A DNA stretch of 64,000 nucleotides from positions 3,100,001 to 3,164,000 of the forward strand of contig NZ_CP163525.1 of NCBI RefSeq assembly GCF_041080655.1, given 5' to 3'. Shown here in pieces: positions 49,314 to 57,148 of the stretch. Origin of the DNA: Streptomyces sp. CG4. GTDB lineage: Bacteria; Actinomycetota; Actinomycetes; Streptomycetales; Streptomycetaceae. The stretch's first letter is position 1. Every line of letters starts with the position of its first letter. The notes beneath the pieces are model-generated. The model worked only from the letters and a program-made list of their open reading frames with translations. It had not been told where the DNA came from and ran no database searches. The position numbers and the translations under genes are program-made.

Positions 49314-50678
49314 TCAGCCGGTCGTGTACACATGCATGCCGGGCACGTGCAGGTTGCCGCCGAACTGGGCGGCCTGGACCACCTTCACATGGGTGAAGTA
49401 GATCAGCGGGAGGTTCAGCGGGGGCGGGCTGTCGGGGCTGAACGTCATCGGGATCAGACCGAACAGATTGCCCGAGATCTTCTCGGTGTACATCACGGTG
49501 TCGCCGCCCCGGATGGTGGACGTCGAACCCTGGGCCGCCTGCACGTGGTAGGTCTTGCCCGAGAGCTTGTCCTTCACCGTCTGGTGCAGGTCGCCGATGT
49601 CCGTACCGCTGGAGATGACGAACTTCAGCACCTTCTTGGTGGTGCCGGAAGCCGTCTTCACCTCGACGATGCCCTTGTAGTCGGAGCCCTTGAGCAGCAG
49701 CGAGCTGGCGTCCAGGTACCAGGGGTCGTCCGCCACCGGCACCTTGTTGTCGACGCCGCCCTGGTCTTTCGTGGCGGCCGGACAGTTCGCCGGGGCCGAC
49801 GAGCTCGCGGACGGGCTCGGCGTGGCCGACGCGGCCGCCTTGGCCGTGTCCTGCGCCGTCTTGGAGACCGAGCCGGTGGTGTTCTTGACCGAGTCGGTGG
49901 CCTTCTTGACCGTGTCGCCGACCGCCGTGCCGGCACTGGAGACGGTGTCGGAGGCCTTGGAACCGGACGACGACGAGTCCGACGGGGACGCCGAGTCCGA
50001 GGACTTGCTCGCCGACGGGGTCGCGGACGGCGTCGGGCTCGCGGACGGGGAGCCGGAGTCCTTGCTGCCGCCGCCGAGAATGCCGCCGAGCGTGTCGCCG
50101 ATGGTGTCCAGCAGACCGCCGCCGCTCTTGGACGCCGACGGGGTCGGCGTGGCCGAGTCACTCGACGAGGCCGACGAGCCGGAGCCCGAGCTGGAGCTGG
50201 AGGGCTCCGAGGTCGCGGTCGGCTTGGGCGAGGCCTTGTCGCCGGAACCTGAATCCGGCGAAGAGGTCTTGCCCGAGTCGCCGGACTTCGTGTCCTTGGA
50301 CCCGCCGGCGCCGGTGCTCGCCGAGGGTGTCGGCGTGGCCGAGTCCCCGGACGCGCTCTTCGAGGCGGAGGGCGACGGCGACGCCGAGGCGTCCTTGGAG
50401 CCGTCCAGCGCCTTCACACAGTCCTTGTACTCGTTGGCCGTCAGGCTCTTGGACGTGGTCGACGGGGACGGGCTGCCGCCGTTGTCCGCCAGGGCGAGCG
50501 TGGACGTGAAGCCCATGCCCATCAGCACCGCCGTCGGCATCGCCACGGAGGCGATCGCCTTGCCGGCGGGCATGTGGAACCTGGTGAACAGCGGCTTTCT
50601 GGGGGCCGCGTGGCGGGGCCCGGTTCTCACGCGGGACCCGTCCTCGTCGGTCCCGCGGGTCACCTCGTCAGCCGGCAC
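49314..50678 (-). CDS. Membrane-anchored Ser/Thr/Pro-rich extracellular protein of DUF6230/DUF6114 cluster
   Basis: 454 residues. A basic cytoplasmic N-terminus of about 40 residues precedes a signal-anchor segment (GKAIASVAMPTAVLMGMGFTS, about 43-65). Next come about 240 residues of low-complexity Ser/Ala/Pro/Thr sequence (SPSPSTTS, ATPTPSAS, SPSASPTPS), a likely extended or glycosylated stalk, interrupted by two amphipathic stretches (GGGLLDTIGDTLGGILGGG; GTAVGDTVKKATDSVKNTTG). A folded C-terminal domain of about 150 residues follows (VPVADDPWYLDASSLLLKG...FGGNLHVPGMHVYTTG). GTG 50678 with GGGAGGC upstream, overlapping the DUF6114 gene by 11 bases. Function unknown. Confidence 0.8.
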   Translation of the reverse strand: MPADEVTRGTDEDGSRVRTGPRHAAPRKPLFTRFHMPAGKAIASVAMPTAVLMGMGFTSTLALADNGGSPSPSTTSKSLTANEYKDCVKALDGSKDASASPSPSASKSASGDSATPTPSASTGAGGSKDTKSGDSGKTSSPDSGSGDKASPKPTATSEPSSSSSGSGSSASSSDSATPTPSASKSGGGLLDTIGDTLGGILGGGSKDSGSPSASPTPSATPSASKSSDSASPSDSSSSGSKASDTVSSAGTAVGDTVKKATDSVKNTTGSVSKTAQDTAKAAASATPSPSASSSAPANCPAATKDQGGVDNKVPVADDPWYLDASSLLLKGSDYKGIVEVKTASGTTKKVLKFVISSGTDIGDLHQTVKDKLSGKTYHVQAAQGSTSTIRGGDTVMYTEKISGNLFGLIPMTFSPDSPPPLNLPLIYFTHVKVVQAAQFGGNLHVPGMHVYTTG

Positions 50679-51222
50679 TGTGCCTCCCGTTCGCCCCGTT
50701 GGCCGGGCTCGTTCCTGACAGGTCGTTCTCCCCGAACATGTCCGCGTGCTGGTCCGGCAGCGCCGCGGACTGCGGTGCACCGCCCTCGCCCGGAGCCGCC
50801 TCGGCAGGCGGCTGCTGCTGCGGAGGCGCGCCCGGCGCCCAGGCCACGGCCATCGCTCCGCCGATGAGGGCGAAGAGGAAGCCCATGACGAAGCCACCGA
50901 AGTTGGACACGGGGATGGACACCAGCGCGAGCAGGATCGCGGCGACGCCCGCAAACGTGCGGACGTGCTTCTGGAACCAGAGACTGATGCCCAGGACGAC
51001 GAGCAGCACGCCGATGATCAGGGATCCGGCTCCCGCGGTGGTCGCCATCGCCAGCGTCAGATGTCCGACCTGGAGATGGGCGTACGGGAAGTACATGATC
51101 GGAAAGCCGCCGAGCAAGACGAACAGACCAGCCCAGAACGGACGGGTGCCCCGCCAGGCGCGGAACTGCAGCCTCCGGCGGGTGAACTGGCCGGATGCGG
51201 CGGCAGGAGTCTCGGCGCTCAT
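50668..51222 (-). CDS. DUF6114 membrane protein
   Basis: 184 residues. Short cytoplasmic N-terminus with basic patch (TRRRLQFRAWRGTRP), about four transmembrane helices (FWAGLFVLLGGFPIMYFPYA; GAGSLIIGVLLVVLGISLWF; TFAGVAAILLALVSIPVSNF; FVMGFLFALIGGAMAVAWAP), then a Gln/Pro/Ala-rich cytoplasmic tail. The family is known to neighbour DUF6230 genes in Streptomyces; its function is not established. ATG 51222 with GGGAG upstream. Second gene of the cluster. Confidence 0.82.
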   Translation of the reverse strand: MSAETPAAASGQFTRRRLQFRAWRGTRPFWAGLFVLLGGFPIMYFPYAHLQVGHLTLAMATTAGAGSLIIGVLLVVLGISLWFQKHVRTFAGVAAILLALVSIPVSNFGGFVMGFLFALIGGAMAVAWAPGAPPQQQPPAEAAPGEGGAPQSAALPDQHADMFGENDLSGTSPANGANGRHSAG

Positions 51223-51296
51223 GGAAAACAGCTCCCTGGTGCGGCGTTGCTGTGGTGGTGATGTGGACCGCGTGTGAAGCACGGCCGGAGAGTGCG

Positions 51297-51327
51297 CGGG
51301 CGGGGGCGCCACCGGCTCCCCCGCCCG
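51297..51327 (-). terminator. Hairpin between DUF6230 and DUF6114 genes
   Basis: Perfect 10-bp stem CGGGCGGGGG/CCCCCGCCCG (51297-51306 with 51318-51327), 11-base loop, 12 bases past the DUF6230 stop on the minus strand. It may attenuate transcription into the two downstream genes, so the first gene could be expressed in excess. Confidence 0.6.
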
Positions 51328-51338
51328 TCAGCGAGTGC

Positions 51339-51971
51339 TCAGTAGCACTCGTGCGTACCCGTCTGCACCGACATGTGCAGACCGCTGAGCTTGAAGGTTC
51401 CGGCCGTGGTCGCCCAGGCCGTCTGCTTCACACCGGTCAGCGTGGCCGAGTCGGCCTGCTGCGCGAAGCCGTACGGGTTGGACTGCTCCTTCCCGCCCTT
51501 CATACCCGGACCCTTGTTGGCGTCCTTGGCAGCCACACCGATGTCGATGTTGTTGAAGGTGGCGTCGGCGCTGAGGTCGTCGAGGTCGATGTAGAGATTG
51601 TCGGCCTCGACCGGCTTGTCGCCGCCCGCCTTCAGGACCAGGCTCACCGAGCCCAGCACCGGGATGTTCGGCGTGACGACGGACTGGCACATGTTGCTGA
51701 TCGAGGCGCTCTTGAAGGCCGAGACCGCGACCGGGTGAGCGGTCTGCTGGCCGCTCAGGGTGTAGCCGTTGTCGATCGCGCCGTACTGCTCGAAACCCTG
51801 GCCGACCAGTTTGTCGGCGGTCACCTTGAAGGACTGACCGGACACGCTGAACGAGGCCGCGAGAGCGCCCTGAGCGAGGGCGACACCTATACACGCCGTG
51901 GCGGCCACGCTGGGCACCATGACCACAGCGAACCGCTTCCATCTGGTCCCGCCACGCACCTGGGACTCCAT
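51339..51971 (-). CDS. DUF6230 secreted protein
   Basis: 210 residues. Sec signal (WKRFAVVMVPSVAATACIGVALAQGALA, cleavage near residue 38) and a beta-rich mature domain (FSVSGQSFKVTADKLVGQGFEQYGAIDNG...FKLSGLHMSVQTGTHECY). A late Cys plus one at about residue 94 could form a disulfide. The start is ATG 51971 because a perfect AAGGAGG lies five bases upstream. First gene of the cluster with DUF6114 and the stalked protein. No function is established for the family. Confidence 0.85.
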   Translation of the reverse strand: MESQVRGGTRWKRFAVVMVPSVAATACIGVALAQGALAASFSVSGQSFKVTADKLVGQGFEQYGAIDNGYTLSGQQTAHPVAVSAFKSASISNMCQSVVTPNIPVLGSVSLVLKAGGDKPVEADNLYIDLDDLSADATFNNIDIGVAAKDANKGPGMKGGKEQSNPYGFAQQADSATLTGVKQTAWATTAGTFKLSGLHMSVQTGTHECY

Positions 51972-52348
51972 TTTTCCTCCTTCTCGGACGTACATCTCCT
52001 GGCCCGGAATCGCGCCAACAGGCGACTCATCCGGGCAGGGATGGGAGAAGTGCTACGTCCTCGGGAAGGAGAACGCCCGCGCTCGGTGGCGCGAACCGCG
52101 CCCGAATCACCGGCGATCTTCCCCGAGCGACAACCACTGGTCGCGCCTGACACGCATCACGCACAACCTTGCTGGACAGGCTTCGCCGGGTAGGCGAAGA
52201 CCCCCCTGCCCAAGAGCCGGCACCACTGCTGCCGGCTCTGCTCGGTGGGGACCCAGAGTCTCCCGCGACCCGACCGGATGTCGGGGTACGGGAATGGACC
52301 GAGCGTCGCCGATCGTGGTGCATTCTCGCGCCGGGCACAAGGGGGTTC

Positions 52349-52364
52349 GTTACTGGCTAGTAAC
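52349..52364. promoter_or_regulatory. Inverted repeat GTTACT-4-AGTAAC
   Basis: Perfect 16-base palindromic site. A second related site, TTACT-3-AGTAA, is at 52480-52492. Both are upstream of the DUF6230 cluster on the minus strand; the symmetry suits a TetR-type dimer. The regulator is unknown. Confidence 0.5.
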
Positions 52365-52433
52365 GGCTGGATAACCGGAGTACGACCGACCGGTCTCGGA
52401 GTGCGACTCTGGGTGGCATCCGTAGGCAGAGCA

Positions 52434-52475
52434 AAGCCGTTGACCTCTGGACAAATCCAGACAGATCAACGGCTT
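52434..52475 (-). terminator. Two-tier hairpin downstream of CnoX-like gene
   Basis: Outer 10-bp stem AAGCCGTTGA/TCAACGGCTT (52434-52443 with 52466-52475) and inner CTGGA/TCCAG (52447-52451 with 52456-52460). Lies 120 bases past the stop of the minus-strand thioredoxin-like gene. Terminator is the simplest reading; a structured RNA element is an alternative. Confidence 0.45.
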
Positions 52476-52594
52476 CGACTTACTCGGAGTAACAGATCGC
52501 GCTCTTACCAAGATTTGGCAAAGCGGGGGCGCCCTGACGACTCGTCGGCAAATCTTTCACCCCGGCATCACAAGCCGTGGCGTTTAGTGACTGG

Positions 52595-53563
52595 TCAGAA
52601 CAAGGCGCGCGCGAGCGCCCTGCGCGCGCCCACCACGCGCGGGTCCTCGGGACCCACGACCTCGAACAGCTCCAGCAGCCGGCGCCGCACCGCGTCCCGG
52701 TCGTCACCGACCGTGCGCTGCACGGCCTCGATCAGCCGCCCGAAGGCGTCCTCGACATGACCGCCCACCAGATCCAGGTCGGCGGCGGCGATCTGCGCGG
52801 CGGCGTCCTTCGGCTTCTCGGCGGCCTCCCGGCGGACCTGCTGCGGATCGAAGCCCTGCACCCGCTGCAGCAGCTCGGCCTGCGCCAGGCCCAGCTTGGC
52901 CTCGGGGTGGCCCGGGTCGTCGGCCAGCACGTTCTGGTACGCCCGGACGGCACCGGCCAGGTCACCGGCGTCCAGCGCGTCGGCGGCCGCGTTCAGCGCG
53001 GCGTCGTACGGGCCCTCCTGGGCCTCGGCGGGCGCGGCACCGGGCTGGGCGTCCGGGTCGACGGTCAGGCCGGTGAGCCCGAACCGCTGCTCGGCGACCT
53101 GCACCAGCTGGTCCAGGGTCTGCCGGATCTGCTGCTCGTCGGCCGCGCCCTGGAACAGCGGCAGCGCCTGGCCGGCGACGACGGCGAAGACAGCCGGGAT
53201 CCCCTGGACCCCGAACTGCTGCATCAGCATCTGGTTGGCGTCGACGTCGATCTTGGCGAGGAGGAAGCGCCCGTTGTACTCGACGGCGAGCCGCTCCAGG
53301 ACCGGGCTCAGCTGCTTGCAGGGCTGACACCACTCGGCCCAGAAGTCGATGACGACGGGAACCTCGGCGGATCGCTGGAGGACGTCCCTCTCGAACCCCA
53401 CCTCATCGACGTCGATGACGAGATCGGCCGGGGCGACCGCCCCCGCGCCGCCCTTCCGGGCGGCCTCGGCGCGCGTCTGCTCGGCCTTGGCCTTGGCCTC
53501 CTGGGCCGCCTTCACGGCGGCGAGGTCGACGACGCCGCTCATGGACATGTTCCGTGGCTGCAT
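52595..53563 (-). CDS. CnoX/YbbN-like thioredoxin-TPR protein
   Basis: 322 residues. N-terminal linker with Ala/Lys-rich helix (about 15-40), thioredoxin domain (about 50-155) with active-site-like W78-C-Q-P-C82 in FWAEWCQPCKQLSPVL and cis-proline GIPAVFAV. A C-terminal TPR-like helical domain follows (about 185-322, ALDAGDLAGAVRAYQNVLADDPGHPEAKLGLAQAELL). This is the architecture of CnoX chaperedoxins, which protect substrates from overoxidation and pass them to chaperones. WCQPC differs from canonical WCGPC but keeps both cysteines. ATG 53563 with GGGGGAGG upstream. Confidence 0.88.
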   Translation of the reverse strand: MQPRNMSMSGVVDLAAVKAAQEAKAKAEQTRAEAARKGGAGAVAPADLVIDVDEVGFERDVLQRSAEVPVVIDFWAEWCQPCKQLSPVLERLAVEYNGRFLLAKIDVDANQMLMQQFGVQGIPAVFAVVAGQALPLFQGAADEQQIRQTLDQLVQVAEQRFGLTGLTVDPDAQPGAAPAEAQEGPYDAALNAAADALDAGDLAGAVRAYQNVLADDPGHPEAKLGLAQAELLQRVQGFDPQQVRREAAEKPKDAAAQIAAADLDLVGGHVEDAFGRLIEAVQRTVGDDRDAVRRRLLELFEVVGPEDPRVVGARRALARALF

Positions 53564-53684
53564 ACGTCTATCCTCCCCCGTTACCGCGCCGGAATGAAAA
53601 AGTCGTCTGTGCGGGCGCCGGGTCCCCACCCCACACCCCGTGGTCGTCGCTCGCGTACGTCCGTCACGAGCTCTCACGAGCTTT

Positions 53685-53701
53685 CGCTACGACTCGTAGC
53701 G
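53685..53701. promoter_or_regulatory. Palindrome upstream of tetR (53785)
   Basis: CGCTACGA-C-TCGTAGCG, perfect around a central base. Located between the divergent CnoX-like and TetR genes, 84 bases before the TetR ATG. Just upstream is a 9-base direct repeat TCACGAGCT (53664 and 53674). Likely TetR operator. Confidence 0.6.
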
Positions 53702-53784
53702 TAATGCCATCGGGACCCCGCACGACACCACCCCCCGGTGATCTCCCTCACGACCGCACAGTTCCCGCCGGTTATGGTCAAGGG

Positions 53785-54417
53785 ATGCAGAGCCGCACTC
53801 CCGCCAGCCGTACCGGACGTCCGCGCAGCGCCGCGGCGGACACCGCGATCCTGGCCGCGACCCGGGAGGCGCTGGTGGAACTGGGCTGGTCCAAGCTCAC
53901 CCTGGGAGACGTGGCGACGCGCGCCGGGGTTGCGAAGACGACGCTGTACCGCCGCTGGGCGGGCAAGCCGGAGCTGGTGTGCGACGCGGTGGCGGAACTC
54001 TTCGACGAGCTGGAACTGCCCGACCGGGGCAGCCTCGCGGCCGACATCGAGGGCGTGGTCCTGCAGTTCGCGGCGATCCTGGCCCGTCCGGAGGCGAAGA
54101 GCGGCCTGATGGCGGTGGTCGCCGAGTCCACCCGCGACGACGCGCTGCGCGAGCGCATCCGCGCCTCCATCGTGGAGCGTCAGATGCGGCTGGTTCTGGA
54201 GGGCCGCGCCCGCGCCCAGCGCCGCGGCGAACTCCCCCCGGAACCCGACCCGGAGGCGTCCGCCCGCACGGTGGACCTGATCTTCGACATGGTCGCGGGC
54301 GCGGTGGTCCACCGCACCCTGGTCAGCGGCAAACCGGCGAACGAGGACTGGGTCCACAGTTTCACGCGGGTACTGCTGCTGGGCCTGACGGGGGCAGCAC
54401 AGCAGCCGGAGCCGTAA
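53785..54417 (+). CDS. TetR family transcriptional regulator
   Basis: 210 residues. HTH region AILAATREALVELGWSKLTLGDVATRAGVAKTTLYRRWAGKPELVCDAV (about 22-70) followed by a helical ligand domain of the TetR_C_16/AcrR-like type. ATG 53785 has no usable Shine-Dalgarno sequence; TATGGT six bases upstream suggests a leaderless transcript. Converges with the isobutyryl-CoA mutase gene. The palindrome at 53685-53701 is the probable autoregulatory site. Confidence 0.88.
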   Translation: MQSRTPASRTGRPRSAAADTAILAATREALVELGWSKLTLGDVATRAGVAKTTLYRRWAGKPELVCDAVAELFDELELPDRGSLAADIEGVVLQFAAILARPEAKSGLMAVVAESTRDDALRERIRASIVERQMRLVLEGRARAQRRGELPPEPDPEASARTVDLIFDMVAGAVVHRTLVSGKPANEDWVHSFTRVLLLGLTGAAQQPEP

Positions 54418-54447
54418 CCCCGTACGGCCCCCGGCGGGCAGCGGTGC

Positions 54448-56148
54448 CTAGAAACCGGCGGGCTCGGTGTACACCCCCCACTCCTCGCGGAGCACCCCGC
54501 AGATCTCGCCCAGCGTCGCCTCGGCCCGCACGGCGTCCAGCATGGGCTCGATCATGCTGGAGCCGTCCCGGGCGGCGCTCAGCATCGCCGCCAGCGCGGA
54601 GCGCACCGCCGCCTCGTCCCGCGCCCCCTTCCGCTCCCGCAGGATGCGGACCTGCTCCCGCTCCACCTCATGGCTCACCCGCAGGATCTCCAGATCCCCG
54701 GTGACCGACCCGGTGGCGACGTTGACGCCGACGACCTTCTTGTCGCCCTTCTCCAGCGCCTGCTGGTAGCGGAACGCGGACTCGGCGATCTCCCCGGTGA
54801 ACCAGCCGTCCTCGATCCCGCGCAGAATCCCGGACGTGACCGGCCCGATCGGGTGCTGTCCGTCCGGGTGGGCCCGCAGGCCCCGCTCCTTGATCTGCTC
54901 GAAGATCTTCTCCGCGTCGGCCTCGATCCGGTCCGTCAGCTGCTCGACGAACCACGAACCGCCCAGCGGATCGGCCACGTTGGCGACCCCGGTCTCCTCC
55001 ATCAGCACCTGCTGCGTGCGCAGCGCGATCTCCGCCGCCTGCTCGCTCGGCAGGGCCAGCGTCTCGTCCAGCGCGTTGGTGTGCAGCGAGTTGGTCCCGC
55101 CGAGCACGGCGGCCAGCGCCTCCACGGCCGTACGCACCACGTTGTTGTACGGCTGCTGCGCGGTCAGCGACACACCCGCGGTCTGCGTGTGGAACCGCAG
55201 CCACTGCGCCTTCTCGGACCGGGCGCCGTAGACGTCCCGCATCCACCGTGCCCAGATCCGGCGCGCCGCACGGAACTTGGCGATCTCCTCGAAGAAATCG
55301 ACGTGCGCGTCGAAGAAGAAGGAGAGGCCGGGCGCGAACACGTCGACGTCCAGGCCGCGGCTGAGCCCCAGCTCGACGTAGCCGAAGCCGTCGGCCAGCG
55401 TGTACGCCAGCTCCTGCGCGGCCGTCGCCCCGGCCTCGCGGATGTGGTAGCCGGAGACGGACAGCGGCTTGTAGGCGGGGATGCCGGCCGCGCAGTACTC
55501 CATCAGGTCGCCGATCAGGCGCAGATGCGGCTCGGGCTGGAAGAGCCACTCCTTCTGCGCGATGTACTCCTTGAATATGTCGGTCTGGAGCGTGCCGTTG
55601 AGGACCGACGGATCCACGCCCTGCCGCTCGGCGGCGACCAGGTACATGCAGAAGACGGGCACGGCGGGCCCACTGATGGTCATGGAGGTGGTGACGTCGC
55701 CGAGCGGGATGTCCTTGAACAGGATCTCCATGTCGGCGGCCGAGTCGATGGCGACACCGCAGTGCCCGACCTCGCCGAGCGAGCGCGGGTCGTCGGAGTC
55801 CCGCCCCATGAGCGTCGGCATGTCGAAGGCGACGGACAGCCCTCCGCCGCCGTTGCCGAGGATCATCTTGTACCGCTCGTTGGTCTGCTCGGCGTTGCCG
55901 AACCCGGCGAACTGCCGGATCGTCCAGGTGCGCCCGCGGTAGCCGGTCGGATGGAGCCCGCGCGTGAAGGGGTACTCCCCGGGCCAGCCGATCCGCTCGA
56001 ATCCCTCGTACGTGTCGCCCGGTCGGGGCCCGTACACCGGCTCCACGGGATCACCGGAGAGCGTGGTGAAGTCAGCGTCGCGCGTGCGCGCGGCGTCGTA
56101 GCGGGCCTGCCAGCGCCGGCGGCCCTCCTCGATGGCGTGAGCGTCCAT
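54448..56148 (-). CDS. icmA: Isobutyryl-CoA mutase large subunit
   Basis: 566 residues, the same length as characterised Streptomyces IcmA. Adenosylcobalamin-dependent interconversion of isobutyryl-CoA and n-butyryl-CoA, linking valine degradation with butyrate and polyketide precursors. Substrate-selecting residues are readable: Phe80 (TIRQFAGFGNAEQTN) and Gln198 (EYIAQKEWLFQPEP), where methylmalonyl-CoA mutases have Tyr and Arg. No B12-binding domain is present; the small subunit must be encoded elsewhere. ATG 56148 has no Shine-Dalgarno sequence and follows the palindrome 56157-56180 by eight bases, so a leaderless, tightly regulated transcript is likely. Confidence 0.94.
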   Translation of the reverse strand: MDAHAIEEGRRRWQARYDAARTRDADFTTLSGDPVEPVYGPRPGDTYEGFERIGWPGEYPFTRGLHPTGYRGRTWTIRQFAGFGNAEQTNERYKMILGNGGGGLSVAFDMPTLMGRDSDDPRSLGEVGHCGVAIDSAADMEILFKDIPLGDVTTSMTISGPAVPVFCMYLVAAERQGVDPSVLNGTLQTDIFKEYIAQKEWLFQPEPHLRLIGDLMEYCAAGIPAYKPLSVSGYHIREAGATAAQELAYTLADGFGYVELGLSRGLDVDVFAPGLSFFFDAHVDFFEEIAKFRAARRIWARWMRDVYGARSEKAQWLRFHTQTAGVSLTAQQPYNNVVRTAVEALAAVLGGTNSLHTNALDETLALPSEQAAEIALRTQQVLMEETGVANVADPLGGSWFVEQLTDRIEADAEKIFEQIKERGLRAHPDGQHPIGPVTSGILRGIEDGWFTGEIAESAFRYQQALEKGDKKVVGVNVATGSVTGDLEILRVSHEVEREQVRILRERKGARDEAAVRSALAAMLSAARDGSSMIEPMLDAVRAEATLGEICGVLREEWGVYTEPAGF

Positions 56149-56156
56149 ACCATCGA

Positions 56157-56180
56157 ATTTACTAGGACGTCCAAGTAAAT
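56157..56180. promoter_or_regulatory. 24-base palindromic operator before icmA
   Basis: Half-sites ATTTACT and AGTAAAT flank a GGACGTCC core. All positions are symmetric except one pair (8 and 17). It ends eight bases before the start codon and would cover the core promoter of icmA. Confidence 0.75.
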
Positions 56181-56233
56181 GTCGATGGCCGACCGCCGCA
56201 CGATGCCGTACGGCGGTGTGACGCCGGTCGCCC

Positions 56234-56572
56234 CTACGCCTCGGCGACGGCCGGGGCCCGGTCGGCGACCTTGGCCTCCAGCTCGCGGCTGATCCTGCGC
56301 TCGACGAAGAAGGCGGCCGTCGGGATCGTCCCCGCGACCAGCACCCACAGCTGCTTGCCGATCGGCATCTTCGTCTTGGAGCCCAGGTCGAAGGCGACGA
56401 CCAGGTAGACGACGTACAGCCAGCCGTGGGCGATGGCCACGACCCGCGTGAAGTCCGCGGCACCGCTGATGTCCAGCCCGTACTTGGCGATCATGCTCAG
56501 GCACAGCAGCACCAGCAGGACACCGGTGGTGTAGGCCATGACGCGGTAGCGGGTCAGCACGCTTCGTTTCAT
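56234..56572 (-). CDS. DUF3817 small membrane protein (copy 1)
   Basis: 112 residues, three hydrophobic helices (YTTGVLLVLLCLSMIAKYG; IAHGWLYVVYLVVAFDLG; LWVLVAGTIPTAAFFVERRI). Matches DUF3817 (YdzA-like) membrane proteins: VVAIAHGWLYVVYLV...P..AFFVERRI. A second member lies at 59862-60206. ATG 56572 has no Shine-Dalgarno sequence; TACGCT seven bases before it suggests a leaderless transcript. GTG 56590 is an alternative. Located between marR and icmA on the same strand. Function not established. Confidence 0.82.
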   Translation of the reverse strand: MKRSVLTRYRVMAYTTGVLLVLLCLSMIAKYGLDISGAADFTRVVAIAHGWLYVVYLVVAFDLGSKTKMPIGKQLWVLVAGTIPTAAFFVERRISRELEAKVADRAPAVAEA

Positions 56573-56627
56573 GGGGTCGAGCGTAACCACCCGTTCCGGG
56601 AGATCTTGGCCGGGGTCGCCCCTCGTC

Positions 56628-57137
56628 TCAGTCCTCGTCGAAGTCCCGCGCAGCGATCCGCAGCGGACGCAGCATCGCGAAGATCTCCGCGCACTCGTCC
56701 GCGTCGTACGCCCCGAGCCCGAAATCCATGGCCATCAGGTCGCGGGTGGCCGCGTCGACCACCTCGCGGCCCTTGTCGGTGATGACGGCGAGGGTGCCGC
56801 GGCCGTCGTTGGGGTTGGGCCGCTTGGCGACCAGCCCCGACTTCACCAGGCGGTCCACGGTGTTCGTCACGGACGTGGGATGCACCATGAGCCGCTCACC
56901 GATCTTGGACATGGGCAGCTCGCCGGCCTTGGAGAAGGTGAGCAGCACCAGCGCCTCGTACCGCGCGAACGTCAGTCCGTACGGCTTGACCACCGCGTCC
57001 ACCTCGGCGAGCAGGATCTGCTGGGCCCGCATGATCGAGGTGATCGCGGCCATGGACGGCACGTTTCCCCAGCGCTGCTTCCAGAGCTCGTCGGCACGGG
57101 CGATGGGGTCGAAGGGGAGGCTGAGTGGCTTGGGCAC
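56628..57137 (-). CDS. MarR family transcriptional regulator
   Basis: 169 residues. Winged helix about 55-125: LTFARYEALVLLTFSKAGELPMSKIGERLMVHPTSVTNTVDRLVKSGLVAKRPNPNDGRGTLAVITDKGREVV, with the DxR wing (NDGRG). GTG 57137 starts 11 bases after the stop of the MFS gene, so they are probably co-transcribed, although TAGGGT eight bases before the GTG could also start a leaderless transcript. Confidence 0.88.
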   Translation of the reverse strand: MPKPLSLPFDPIARADELWKQRWGNVPSMAAITSIMRAQQILLAEVDAVVKPYGLTFARYEALVLLTFSKAGELPMSKIGERLMVHPTSVTNTVDRLVKSGLVAKRPNPNDGRGTLAVITDKGREVVDAATRDLMAMDFGLGAYDADECAEIFAMLRPLRIAARDFDED

Positions 57138-57148
57138 GTCATCAGACC

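Larger units (their letters stand above)
51972..52594. other. 623-base non-coding region between CnoX-like gene and DUF6230 cluster
   Basis: No frame has Streptomyces-like codon bias with a start signal. It contains two related inverted repeats TTACT-N-AGTAA (52349-52364 and 52480-52492), a perfect hairpin AGAGCCGGCA/TGCCGGCTCT (52213-52222 with 52230-52239) and the two-tier hairpin at 52434-52475. Base composition is lower in GC than neighbours from about 52330 to 52580. The promoter of the DUF6230 gene must lie here on the minus strand. Confidence 0.6.

Noticed and set aside
52245..52760. A 171-codon plus-strand frame in the large gap
   Set aside because: Ser/Arg-rich, runs antisense into the CnoX-like gene, no start signal and no Streptomyces codon bias.
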